Below are positions 1-7,652 of a stretch of 16,414 nucleotides of DNA, piece after piece. Both the position numbers and the translations under genes were made by a program. Position 1 is the stretch's first letter. The number at the start of each line of letters is the position of its first letter. The DNA is taken from assembly GCA_964398215.1 (NCBI GenBank), contig CAYNNP010000148.1:1-16414 (forward strand). Reading direction: 5' to 3'. Below the pieces are notes generated by a model. That model was not told the origin of the DNA and ran no database searches. It worked only from the letters and a program-made list of their open reading frames with translations. The DNA is from CAYNNP01 sp964398215. GTDB taxonomy: Bacteria; Planctomycetota; Planctomycetia; Pirellulales; Pirellulaceae.

Positions 1-29
1 GAGAGTGATTTATTCACACGCTGTATCGC

Positions 30-65
30 AACGCTAAAAACGAATCTTGTCGTTCAAGCGTTTTT
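30..65 (+). terminator. possible intrinsic terminator of an upstream gene
   Basis: AACGCT (30-35) pairs with AGCGTT (57-62), and an inner AACGA (39-43) pairs with TCGTT (50-54) around a 6-nt loop. The outer stem runs into TTTTT (61-65), so on the plus strand this resembles a factor-independent terminator for a gene left of the window. The stem is AT-rich and interrupted, and no upstream gene is visible, so the call is tentative. Confidence 0.35.
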
Positions 66-72
66 AAATCCA

Positions 73-92
73 GTCGGGCAGGAATGCCCAAC
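73..92. repeat. short palindromic hairpin, REP-like candidate
   Basis: GTCGGGCA (73-80) and TGCCCAAC (85-92) form an 8-bp stem, with one G-U wobble on the minus strand, around a GGAA tetraloop. It lies about 40 bp beyond the stop codon of the metalloprotease gene. I recall similar GTCGGGCAGGAATGCCC hairpins as frequent interspersed elements in Rhodopirellula-type genomes, but this is from memory. With no T-run after it in either direction, it is not a classical terminator. Confidence 0.4.
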
Positions 93-130
93 CTACTTCG
101 GAAAAGTGATTTACCAACTCGATCAGTACA

Positions 131-1969
131 TCACTGGAATTTGTATCCAATGTAGAAACTGATTCGTCCGTCCGGCAGTTCGCTAATGTTGGTTATGTGA
201 ACTGGCCAATTGTTATCATTCACCGATTGGCTGGACGGAGTCGTTCGCGGTGTGTACGCATTATTCGACTTGCTGGGATAAGGCACCGAGTCGCGAAACG
301 CGCCTGGCCCAGCAGGTCCTGCGATGCCGTGTGACTCTTGTAGTACCGGACGATTGCCAGACACACGCCAAATCAACAGCCCTTGGCTGGGCAAGCTGGC
401 ATCGAAACCAAACTGCCGGCGATTCTCCAACAACAGATACTCACTACCATCTGGTTTTAGCAGCACCTTGTAGCATTCTTTGTCAGAGCGTTCGACAGGG
501 CCCAATACTAGTTTTTGTTTTTCGCGCGGATCGATGATCGTTGGCGTTAACCAGCCAAGCTGCTCTTTGCACCACGCACTGAAATGCTGCGGTCTACCGT
601 TGCCAGATTGGTTTGACATCGCACACCAAACGCCCAACCCTTCCGCTCTCGCATCCTTGGAGTACAAATCGGGAAGGCCTAGCATGTGACCGAATTCATG
701 ACACATCACGCTGATATTGGACATCCGACGTCCGCCCTCTTGCATGATAAAGTAGCTCCATCGTTTTCGTTTATGAGACAAGCTACCGCGGTGGGGCCAA
801 TACAAATTGCCACGTTCAGTACGAACTCGACTTCCTGCATACAGAAAGAACACGCCGTCATAATCCTTTAGTGCATCGTCGCCATCTCGCTCCAAAATCA
901 AGTCCATCGCTTCGGTCATCACGGCAGATCGAGTGCCGGTCATGTAGTCGGCTCGGTTCTTTTTGACTTTGACCCAATCAAAAAACTTTCCTTCGACACC
1001 AAACTTCGCGGACGAAAGTTCTCGGTAGTAATCGTTCAAGCTTCCATAGACGCGTTGGCCGGTCGCATTGCGATCAGTGTGTTCACCTGAACTGAATAAC
1101 GATTCTTCCCAGTCATTGACTTTGACCTTGTCATTGTGGGCTTGGTCTGGGTATTCGATTCCAATGATCGCAAGTCGATAGATCCCTTTTGACCATCGCT
1201 TGCCACGCGTTGACTGCGTGCGCGTCTGACTACCAAGAACACTTCCCAGTTCAATCTCCATCTTCAATTCGTCTTCATCACGCAGAACCTTAACTGTCAC
1301 TGTGTCGCCGGGTTTGGTACGCGACAATTCAACCACAAGGCTTTGGCTGCTGGAGATTGGTTTGCCTTGGAGCTGTGTGATTACGTCGCCAACTTTTAAC
1401 CCAGCTAGGTCAGCACCCGAACCATCAAATACGCTTTGCACCCGAGTTCCACGAGGAGATTCGGACGGTTCAACTTGGACTCCCAAGACGCCACGGCGCA
1501 ACGTGCGGCCACGGGTACTTCCCCCACGAGAACTTCTGGTCATCGGACGACTGACCGCAGCGAATGTGACACCTAGAGTCAATTCCTCTTCGCCGCGCTG
1601 GACAACGAAGTCGACTTCTTGATCAGCCTGGAAGCCAGCAAGCGTGTCACTAAATTGCGATTCATTTTCCAACTCGACCTTTCCGGCTTTCAGCAGCACA
1701 TCATCTTGGCGAATGTCCGCGCGGGCTGCGGCAGACTCTGGCGCAACTTCTGCGACGACCAATTTGCCATCACGATCTTCGGCGATCACGCCCAGATACG
1801 CTGCCTTGGTCTTCTCTGAACTTGATCCTTGGACAATTTTGATCGTTTTCGCTTCGCTGACCGTTGCAAATCCATCTGCTTGATCAGCCGGATCTGACTC
1901 GGCAGCACGAACGTTGGGGCCAAACAACAGAACCAATGCAATGAGTGCCGTGTACGTTCGAACTGCCAT
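131..1969 (-). CDS. secreted PDZ-PDZ-M6 family metalloprotease
   Basis: A zinc metalloendopeptidase predicted to be exported. I start at the ATG at 1969 (612 aa) because it places a normal Sec signal peptide (MAVRTYTALIALVLLFGPNVRAA) at the N-terminus and has a GGAAA stretch upstream. The in-frame ATG at 2014 would add 15 residues. Residues about 55-130 and 160-240 look like two PDZ domains (YLGVIAED..., VLGVQVEPSE...). The catalytic part, about 265-485, has the M6/InhA-type zinc motif HEFGHMLGLPDLY with H424, E425, H428 and D434, followed by GLGVWCAMSNQSG, whose Met is the expected Met-turn, and KEQLGWLTP. M6 enzymes usually degrade secreted or envelope proteins, and PDZ domains often recognise C-termini of misfolded clients. 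The gene is the last of three exported-protein genes on this strand, 84 bp after the caspase-like gene. The substrate is unknown. Confidence 0.88.
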   Translation of the reverse strand: MAVRTYTALIALVLLFGPNVRAAESDPADQADGFATVSEAKTIKIVQGSSSEKTKAAYLGVIAEDRDGKLVVAEVAPESAAARADIRQDDVLLKAGKVELENESQFSDTLAGFQADQEVDFVVQRGEEELTLGVTFAAVSRPMTRSSRGGSTRGRTLRRGVLGVQVEPSESPRGTRVQSVFDGSGADLAGLKVGDVITQLQGKPISSSQSLVVELSRTKPGDTVTVKVLRDEDELKMEIELGSVLGSQTRTQSTRGKRWSKGIYRLAIIGIEYPDQAHNDKVKVNDWEESLFSSGEHTDRNATGQRVYGSLNDYYRELSSAKFGVEGKFFDWVKVKKNRADYMTGTRSAVMTEAMDLILERDGDDALKDYDGVFFLYAGSRVRTERGNLYWPHRGSLSHKRKRWSYFIMQEGGRRMSNISVMCHEFGHMLGLPDLYSKDARAEGLGVWCAMSNQSGNGRPQHFSAWCKEQLGWLTPTIIDPREKQKLVLGPVERSDKECYKVLLKPDGSEYLLLENRRQFGFDASLPSQGLLIWRVSGNRPVLQESHGIAGPAGPGAFRDSVPYPSKSNNAYTPRTTPSSQSVNDNNWPVHITNISELPDGRISFYIGYKFQ

Positions 1970-2053
1970 TGTGTTTCCAAAAAGGGAGGGTGAGATATTT
2001 TTTCTGTGGATCATTGTAACTGAATCAAAATGAGCTGTTGAAGTCGCCAGGAT

Positions 2054-3442
2054 TCAGTTTGGCAGCGGGGAATCGAGATTTTGGCGAGCCCGTCTATTCT
2101 GCCTGCCTCTATTGTTGGTCTTTGGCAAGTCACTGGCTGTTTTCTCTGGCACTTTGATGCTCAACCCAAGCGGTCGGAAGCGTGTGTTTGGAATTCTCTT
2201 GTCGCCCAGGTACGGCGAGAGTTTGATCGCTTGGTCGACCGCAGCGGCAGGGCTCATGCGGTGGATCAACAGCATCGACAAGAATGTAAAATCGCCCAGC
2301 GCGCTCGCGTCCCAGGCAACATTTGTCTTGTATCCAGAAATCGGAAACGCTTTTCCTTCTGGCATTCGCTGCTGAATTTCATCTGGAAAACTACCCGACA
2401 TCATTGAACAGCCGGACAAGTGCAGTAGTTCAAGGTTAGATGTATTGCGAAGACTATCGGCCAATTTGTCCGCGGTGATCGTCTGGTCAAAGACGGTCAA
2501 ACCATTTTTGGTTCCATGAGTCGAGAGCAGTAAGACCACCGGGCCGGGCAGATACTTGACCTCGGAGCAAAAGCGTTTGAGATCCGCCAAGTCATGAAAC
2601 GAGCGCGTGCGTACGTTGACATGACGGGCGATCGACATGGTGAAATAGCGTTCCAGCATTTCGGCAAACGCATACTGCTCTTCGCCCAAGGATTGCTCCC
2701 AGTTGGCTTCTAAGATAACAAGCCACTTTTCGCCAATCTTTGCGACTTCACGATCACCCGTCCAAGGCAACCAATCTCGCTCGCCATCCGGACGATACAT
2801 TCCCGAAATCGATTCTTCATCATCAGAGAGCTCGAACCAAGCGGAACCTTTTAGCGTCGGTTCGTTGTATCGAAACACCAGTCGCTTGTTTTTGATTTCG
2901 CCTGCGATCGTCGACTCATGACCGCCAAAGGCATACACACCAGTTACCTCATTGCCTTTGACGGTTAAACGCATCATTCCGAAACTGGTATCCCAAAGAC
3001 CCTGGTAGCCTTTCGGGAGCGCGCGGCGGCCGTCCCACTTTTGCCATTGATTTGTTCCGTTGGCAAGATAGCGTCCAACGAACGAAGCGCCGTCTGCTGA
3101 AAGCTCAAACTTTGCCTGGCCCTTTTCCGCTGAATCTTCGTAGCGAAATGCAAAGCTATTTCCAAAGATCGCACCTTTGATTGTGCCGCCTGGATACTCG
3201 CCTGTCACAAACTTGCCACTACGAGTGAGCCGCATTTCACCAAACGTCGTGATCCAGCGGCCGATAAAAGACGCGGGCGATTTTTCTTCTGCCGCATCCT
3301 TTTGCTTGACCGCATTTTCGACAGCGGTGTCTTTCAGCGGGACCGTTTGTGCTGGAGTTTGGCTGGCCCCGAAAAGGGTGGTGACGAGAACTACAGTGCA
3401 GACGATTTGGATCGTTGAAGATCCTGGTGACTGATTCGACAA
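2054..3442 (-). CDS. exported two-repeat protein with caspase-like His/Cys domain
   Basis: 462 aa, starting at a TTG (3442) with a weak purine stretch (GAGAGAAA) upstream; no ATG fits the signal peptide. Residues about 11-32 form a Sec signal (hydrophobic IVCTVVLVTTLFGA, then QTPAQ). Two tandem repeats of about 80 residues follow (about 59-140 and 146-231), sharing GxWxTxFGxMRLTxxGxxVTGxY, then FRY, FELS, G.Y and W..W.G.R; they look like beta-barrel-forming units. The C-terminal part (about 238-430) has a hydrophobic strand ending in STHG (H309), then a strand ending in LSGC (C345). This is the spacing and context of the His-Gly and Cys dyad of clan CD peptidases (caspase, CHAT, metacaspase). 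The repeats and dyad residues are seen directly; the fold and protease activity are inferred. The C-terminus is Arg/Asn-rich. A non-enzymatic role remains possible. Confidence 0.75.
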   Translation of the reverse strand: MSNQSPGSSTIQIVCTVVLVTTLFGASQTPAQTVPLKDTAVENAVKQKDAAEEKSPASFIGRWITTFGEMRLTRSGKFVTGEYPGGTIKGAIFGNSFAFRYEDSAEKGQAKFELSADGASFVGRYLANGTNQWQKWDGRRALPKGYQGLWDTSFGMMRLTVKGNEVTGVYAFGGHESTIAGEIKNKRLVFRYNEPTLKGSAWFELSDDEESISGMYRPDGERDWLPWTGDREVAKIGEKWLVILEANWEQSLGEEQYAFAEMLERYFTMSIARHVNVRTRSFHDLADLKRFCSEVKYLPGPVVLLLSTHGTKNGLTVFDQTITADKLADSLRNTSNLELLHLSGCSMMSGSFPDEIQQRMPEGKAFPISGYKTNVAWDASALGDFTFLSMLLIHRMSPAAAVDQAIKLSPYLGDKRIPNTRFRPLGLSIKVPEKTASDLPKTNNRGRQNRRARQNLDSPLPN

Positions 3443-3540
3443 CGTAGTTTCTCTCTAGCCGCGTGGAATTGCTGGCGAACATTCGCTCAACGACACCATT
3501 GTCGATGAGCACCCAATTCGGTCAGGCAGTTCGCTCAATC

Positions 3541-3570
3541 GTTGTTCATCAAATTTAGATATTGAACAAC
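3541..3570. promoter_or_regulatory. perfect 8-bp inverted repeat between exported-protein genes
   Basis: GTTGTTCA (3541-3548) and TGAACAAC (3563-3570) are perfect inverted copies 14 bp apart. They sit in the 166-bp gap between the Spy-like gene and the caspase-like gene, about 100 bp upstream of the latter's start. No T-run follows on the minus strand, so an operator or mRNA hairpin is more likely than a terminator. A smaller hairpin, AGCAC/GTGCT (3584-3598), lies next to the Spy-like gene stop. Confidence 0.3.
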
Positions 3571-3608
3571 TGCAGCCAGTTATAGCACTGTTGGTGCTGT
3601 TGTGATGA

Positions 3609-4358
3609 CTATTTTTCCTCTGCCTTTTCGGCATCTTTCGAGTTTCTTCTCTGTGAGAACATTCCGCGAAAATCCAGCGGCTTGATCTCGTAAGACTCGC
3701 CCATCAATCCTTTCAGTTTGCTGGCCTGTTTTTCGTTCAGAACTTCATCGATTGTTGCGTCAAAGTACTTTTGCTTAAGACGTTTGATTTCTTCCTCAAG
3801 CTCTTTGCTTTTCTTTGCGTTTACAGTTTTCAGCAAGGTCTTTTGTTTGTCGGTGAGCCGGATTTCTTCATCCAGCATTCCTGTCATCAACGCCATTGCG
3901 CCTCGTGACTTGATTGACGACTGAATTTTGATTTGATTCAAACGTTCCAACTGCCTGGGCGTCAAAACTTCTTCCAGTTTTTCTTGACCACGCTCGCGAA
4001 TTTTACGCTGTGCTTCACGAATGATTTCGCCAGAATCACCATCGCCAAATTCGACATTCTGAATGACTTCTGAGATCTGTTTATTCATCGCTTTGGCAAG
4101 CGACTTGATCGCCTCGATCTGATTGTCTTGCAACCCAAGCTCTTTGACGATTTGCGGCGTTTGCAACAATCGAGACGTGTTGCTGGGCAAACCTGACCCT
4201 TGACTAGAAAACATGCTGCTAATATCAGAACTGGTAACGAAGTTACCGCCGTCAGACGAGAAACCAGAGATGGTGATTTGGGCGGATGCGGTTTCACTGT
4301 GAAGGGTGAAAGCTACAACGGCCAGTCCAACGAATAGATTCACAATACAAACGCGCAT
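3609..4358 (-). CDS. exported Spy/LTxxQ-like helical protein
   Basis: 249 aa, ATG start at 4358 with AAGG about 10 nt upstream. Residues 1-26 are a clear Sec signal peptide ending ASA|Q, so the mature protein is periplasmic or otherwise extracytoplasmic. The rest is Ser/Gly-rich to about residue 60, then almost entirely helical and charged. Four LTxxQ-type motifs are visible: LQDNQ (76), LTPRQ (132), LTDKQ (168) and LNEKQ (207). The motif is typical of the Spy/CpxP envelope chaperone group and of the many planctomycete proteins annotated only by it. A chaperone or stress-sensor role is inferred from the motif. The C-terminal 15 residues are Lys/Glu-rich. The neighbouring exported protease and caspase-like genes, downstream on the same strand, fit an envelope protein quality-control theme, but co-transcription is not shown. 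Confidence 0.7.
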   Translation of the reverse strand: MRVCIVNLFVGLAVVAFTLHSETASAQITISGFSSDGGNFVTSSDISSMFSSQGSGLPSNTSRLLQTPQIVKELGLQDNQIEAIKSLAKAMNKQISEVIQNVEFGDGDSGEIIREAQRKIRERGQEKLEEVLTPRQLERLNQIKIQSSIKSRGAMALMTGMLDEEIRLTDKQKTLLKTVNAKKSKELEEEIKRLKQKYFDATIDEVLNEKQASKLKGLMGESYEIKPLDFRGMFSQRRNSKDAEKAEEK

Positions 4359-4426
4359 TTTACTAGCCTTTTTAACAATCTTGGAACATGACAGGAGGTT
4401 TTATCCGGTAGTGCCACAACCGTAAC

Positions 4427-4446
4427 GAAAGTTCATGAGAACTTTC
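4427..4446. promoter_or_regulatory. perfect 8-bp hairpin/dyad upstream of the Spy-like gene
   Basis: GAAAGTTC (4427-4434) and GAACTTTC (4439-4446) are perfect inverted repeats around ATGA. The dyad lies about 70 bp upstream of the Spy-like start and 100 bp past the stop of the membrane-protein gene. No T-run follows. On the minus strand the inner arm contains GAACTT, the classical -35 word of extracytoplasmic sigma-E promoters, but the sequence 16 nt further (ACTAC) is a poor -10. An operator or RNA hairpin is the simplest reading. Confidence 0.35.
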
Positions 4447-4545
4447 AATTTCCAAAGAATGCTTTAGTAGTCCACGCAGAACGCAAGATGCTGCGCGGTT
4501 ATCCAGTGGCTTGTAAACATGCGTCTTGGATGACCTGCTTGGGAG

Positions 4546-5054
4546 CTATCGCCGCTTGGTAGCGAAATCTCGCCTGCCCTGCTCAGAGAACATCAGAACA
4601 CACGCCCAGATCCCCACAGGAAAAACAAAGACACCGAAACAAGGAATGGTCATCAGGACGGCCGTTGTACACGCGAGGCCATAGCCTTCGCGGCGTTGCA
4701 TATTGAATGCCCCGATGCTGCTGATAATCATTATGCATAGCACAACCACCATGCCAGTAACCCTTCCAAAGAACACCGGCTTGTCGACTAGAGCCCAGGG
4801 AACCAGGCCAGAGTTAATTTGATCGAAGATCATATAGGCTTGAAAGAACAAGGACAGAATTGCCAGGATGCACCACACAAACAAGATCCAGCCGGCAACA
4901 GAGTAGAGCACCGGTGAACGAGGGGGCCCAGCTGGGTAACGTGCGTAACCCGGCCCTGCCGGTGCTGGGCTGGAGTACGGATTCATTTGTCCGCCAACTG
5001 CCGGACCCTGTTGTGCATAGGGATTGGGCGCGGGTTGGCCTGCCATGGCGCCAA
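4546..5054 (-). CDS. membrane protein with Pro/Gly-rich N-terminus (5' end lost in gap)
   Basis: About 169 readable residues up to the edge of the N-run. The N-terminal part is Pro/Gly/Gln/Tyr-rich and low in complexity (QPAPNPYAQQG, YSSPAPAGPG), followed by three or four hydrophobic helices: SVAGWILFVWCILAILSLFF, a helix containing VTGMVVVLCIMIISSIG, and a long segment LACTTAVLMTIPCFGVFVFPVGIWACVLMF that could be two helices. It ends in a charged tail (EQGRRDFATKRR). This layout is common among small planctomycete inner-membrane proteins of unknown function; I recognise no enzymatic motif. The start codon is unknown. An ATG at 5229 is in frame only if the gap is exactly 100 bp, which a default-length gap does not guarantee. 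The gap may have arisen because the Pro/Gly-rich part is repetitive. Confidence 0.6.
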
Positions 5055-5154
5055 NNNNNNNNNNNNNNNNNNNNNNNNNNNNNNNNNNNNNNNNNNNNNN
5101 NNNNNNNNNNNNNNNNNNNNNNNNNNNNNNNNNNNNNNNNNNNNNNNNNNNNNN
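5055..5154. other. assembly gap of 100 N
   Basis: Exactly 100 consecutive N bases, a conventional placeholder for a scaffold join of unknown length. It interrupts the N-terminal part of the membrane-protein gene. The 120 bp from 5155 to the hydrolase stop codon hold no feature I can support; they may be the 5' end of that gene or its leader. Confidence 0.95.
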
Positions 5155-5274
5155 GTATGGTGCCCAGCTGCAACTGTCTGGCAACCATCGATAGGGCATT
5201 GAGTAGAAAGAATCTGGATGGAGAAGCATGAATGCCCGGCCCCATCGATGTTCAACGCAATGCGAGCTAGCGGA

Positions 5275-6096
5275 CTAATTGCTCGAGAAAGATCGTGGAC
5301 TTGTGTCCCAAGCCTGCCCTTGGCACGGTTGCTGGGCAACGATTCGTGTCATGATCCAGGTGTTGAAGTCAGCCAAGGCAGTCGTGTTCATTTCGTCATC
5401 ACCTTTGTATTGACGAATTTCGACCTTGGCTTTGATTAGCTGTGCGATTCGAATGTCCGACTTCAATTTTGAATTGTCGTAGGTTGGGCTGTCTTCAGCG
5501 ACTTGCCAAAGCATTTTCAATGGTTGCTCGCGCAGGCTGTTCAGATTCGCGAGTGCACCGGCTCCTTGGGGAACAGATCCACCAAACGAAGCAACGGCGG
5601 CGAAAACGTTTGGCTGACGCATCGCCAAGCGGATGGCCATGGTACCGCCTTTGTGATAACCGGCGATCACAACTCTTTCATTGTGGACGGAATATCGATC
5701 ACGAGCCTCTTCGATTGCACACATTACTTTTTCGTGCGCGACATCGATCGCGGCAGGGCTTTCATGCCAATCGAAACGATGCCCGATCGAATCAGCGGCT
5801 CGGGTCCCACGCACACCAACGGCCACGTAGTTACGAGTACTGATGTGCGGCATCAGATGATTCACCTGATTCTCGTTGAACCCATCGCTGTGTAACCAAA
5901 CGACCAACGGGTAGCGGTAGTTGGATTCGTAGTGAACGGGAACGAAGAACGTTTGTGGTGAAGAGAGTCGATTTGGGCCAATCAAAAACTCTGATGTTGA
6001 TTCCGCTTGGGGCGATTGATCGTAATCAGATCCATTGGTTTCGCATGCTTGCTGGGAAGTCTTTTTCCATGGAAGCGAAATCTCAAATCGGCTCAT
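5275..6096 (-). CDS. alpha/beta-hydrolase fold protein with altered catalytic residues
   Basis: 273 aa, ATG at 6096. Fold and core order match the phospholipase/carboxylesterase (PF02230-like) or polyhydroxybutyrate-depolymerase-like group: strand YPLVVWLHSDG (63-72, usual oxyanion LHGxG), DVAHEKVMCAIEEARDRYSV, nucleophile elbow VVIAGYHKGGTMAIRLA, then FAAVASFGGSVP. The elbow reads G-Y-H148-K-G, so His replaces the Ser of GxSxG; the codon is CAC, not one base from an ordinary Ser codon by obvious error. Near the C-terminus, where GH usually supplies the catalytic His, the sequence is KGDDEMN (231-237). Two of the three triad positions therefore look changed, suggesting a pseudoenzyme or binding protein. 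There is no signal peptide, so it is probably cytoplasmic. The gene lies 267 bp downstream of mdh on the same strand, and a perfect palindrome sits just upstream of its start. Confidence 0.75.
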   Translation of the reverse strand: MSRFEISLPWKKTSQQACETNGSDYDQSPQAESTSEFLIGPNRLSSPQTFFVPVHYESNYRYPLVVWLHSDGFNENQVNHLMPHISTRNYVAVGVRGTRAADSIGHRFDWHESPAAIDVAHEKVMCAIEEARDRYSVHNERVVIAGYHKGGTMAIRLAMRQPNVFAAVASFGGSVPQGAGALANLNSLREQPLKMLWQVAEDSPTYDNSKLKSDIRIAQLIKAKVEIRQYKGDDEMNTTALADFNTWIMTRIVAQQPCQGQAWDTSPRSFSSN

Positions 6097-6124
6097 AGAT
6101 GATTCTTTTCAAGAGTAAAATGAC

Positions 6125-6141
6125 CAACGAATAATTCGTTG
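6125..6141. promoter_or_regulatory. 17-bp perfect palindrome, operator candidate
   Basis: CAACGAATAATTCGTTG is two perfect 8-bp arms around a single A. It ends 29 bp before the start codon of the hydrolase-fold gene, in the right place for a dimeric repressor site over a promoter or 5' leader. The rest of the 6097-6363 intergenic region shows no convincing promoter or terminator. Confidence 0.45.
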
Positions 6142-6363
6142 CATCAAAGATGGCTTGCCACGAAACACAACTCATTGCAAATGAAAATGACCGCCCAAGA
6201 AACTACGGGCCGTCACCTGCCGATGTCAACGGTGAACCAGAAAACTATCGATCGAATTTACAGATTCCTAGTTCACCCTTCCTAGCATTGGAACACGATA
6301 GCAATTCGCTAATGGAAGCAACCAGACGAATTTGGCACTATGTGTCCAAGAGCACCTATCGAA

Positions 6364-7356
6364 TCAGGCCAATAATCCCAGGCCAGAAACCGTATCGCGT
6401 TCCGAAGACAACTCGGCCGCTGACGCGTCGATTCTGCCTCGCGAGAATTCGTTGACATCAACACCTTGAACGATCTGGTACTTGCCGCCGGCGCAGGTGC
6501 ATGGGAAAGAAGAAATGATTCCTTCTGGCACACCGTAACTTCCGTCAGACGGTACCGCCATTGATACCCAGTCACCGTCGGGAGTTCCCAAAGCCCAGTC
6601 GTGCATGTGATCGATCGCTGCGTTGGCCGCCGAGGCCGCAGAGGATGCGCCGCGTGCTTCGATGATCGCAGCGCCGCGTTTGGCGACCGTGGGAATGAAA
6701 TCGTTTTCCAGCCATGCTTGATCATTGACCAGTTCGGCGGCCGACTTGCCGTCGACTTGGCAGTTAAACAAATCGGGATACTGCGTTGACGAGTGGTTGC
6801 CCCAGATCGTCATTTTTTTGATATTCGCGACGGTGGTGTCCAGCTTGCTAGAAAGTTGGCTCATGGCACGATTGTGATCCAGCCGTGTCATCGCGGTAAA
6901 GTTAGCAGGATTCAAGTCGGGTGCTGCTGATTGCGCAATCAATGCGTTTGTGTTGGCTGGGTTGCCGACAACCAGAACCTTGATGTCGCGACTAGCATTG
7001 GCATTCATCGCTTTGCCTTGCGGCCCAAAAATTCCACCATTGGCTTGCAGTAAATCGGCGCGCTCCATGCCTTTTTTCCGTGGCATTGCACCGACCAGCA
7101 ATGCGTAATCAGAATCTTTGAAGGCAACGTTGGCGTCGTCAGTTTTTACGACACCATGCAAAAGCGGAAACGCACAGTCATCCAGTTCCATGTGCACACC
7201 ATCCAGTGCTTTTAAAGCCGGTGTGATCTCAAGCAATTGCAAGATAACGGGTTGATCCGGGCCGAGCATTTGGCCACTCGCGATTCGGAACAGCAGGGCG
7301 TACCCGATTTGGCCGGCGCCACCAGTCACAGTGACTCGCACAGGTGATTTACTCAT
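6364..7356 (-). CDS. mdh: malate dehydrogenase
   Basis: NAD-dependent oxidation of malate to oxaloacetate in the TCA cycle; cytoplasmic. 330 aa, close to the 326-330 aa of the cytosolic/Thermus-type group, which it follows more than the LDH-like bacterial type. Visible motifs: Rossmann GGAGQIG (12-18), LLEITPALKALDGVHMELDD, substrate loop MPRKKGMERADLL (R93, R99), GNPANTN (131-137), TRLDHNRA with D160 and R163, and WGNHSSTQYPD with catalytic H188. The ATG at 7356 is preceded by GGAG at a good distance. A weak promoter (TTGTCG, 16 nt, TAAAAA) can be drawn in the divergent region. The gene is transcribed away from cysC, and nothing in it looks degraded. Confidence 0.97.
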   Translation of the reverse strand: MSKSPVRVTVTGGAGQIGYALLFRIASGQMLGPDQPVILQLLEITPALKALDGVHMELDDCAFPLLHGVVKTDDANVAFKDSDYALLVGAMPRKKGMERADLLQANGGIFGPQGKAMNANASRDIKVLVVGNPANTNALIAQSAAPDLNPANFTAMTRLDHNRAMSQLSSKLDTTVANIKKMTIWGNHSSTQYPDLFNCQVDGKSAAELVNDQAWLENDFIPTVAKRGAAIIEARGASSAASAANAAIDHMHDWALGTPDGDWVSMAVPSDGSYGVPEGIISSFPCTCAGGKYQIVQGVDVNEFSRGRIDASAAELSSERDTVSGLGLLA

Positions 7357-7652
7357 GAATATCGACTCCGCAATCTATCCGCAGGTGAATTTTTAAGTGT
7401 ATTTTTAGGCGCGACAAATACCGCCACACCACAACCCTACATCGTCTAAGATTGGGGGATGCGGTCAAGTACCGTTGGCAATTGATCTGAAACAGTCGCC
7501 TTGTGGATCTGGCCGCGGCCATTGTTGCCCGATATTGCCGGAAAACGTACAGTCACACTTGCTAGGTCCGAAAGTTTGACACGACTGTCTTTTCCTATCA
7601 GGCGTTTTTTGCCCAGTACGCCCAATCAACAGCTCTCAAGACACGCGCGAAG
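7357..7652. other. divergent intergenic region mdh/cysC
   Basis: 296 bp between two outward-facing genes, so it should hold both promoters. On the plus strand a perfect -35 word TTGACA is at 7576-7581, but the nearest -10-like TATCAG (7596) is only 14 nt away, so the promoter is doubtful. A 12-bp palindrome TGGCCGCGGCCA is at 7510-7521. An open frame on the plus strand from 7501 overlaps cysC and has no coding character. Confidence 0.4.

Noticed and set aside
4392..4426. AGGAGG followed by a GTG on the plus strand
   Set aside because: The frame ends after four codons (GTG CCA CAA CCG TAA), so no gene is present.
5155..5229. ATG at 5229 as start of the membrane-protein gene
   Set aside because: The frame is continuous only if the N-run is exactly 100 bp; that length is a default value, so the start is unproven.
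6150..6455. 101-codon plus-strand frame between the hydrolase and mdh genes
   Set aside because: Its 3' third overlaps the mdh coding region on the other strand, the protein has no recognisable motif, and there is no Shine-Dalgarno.
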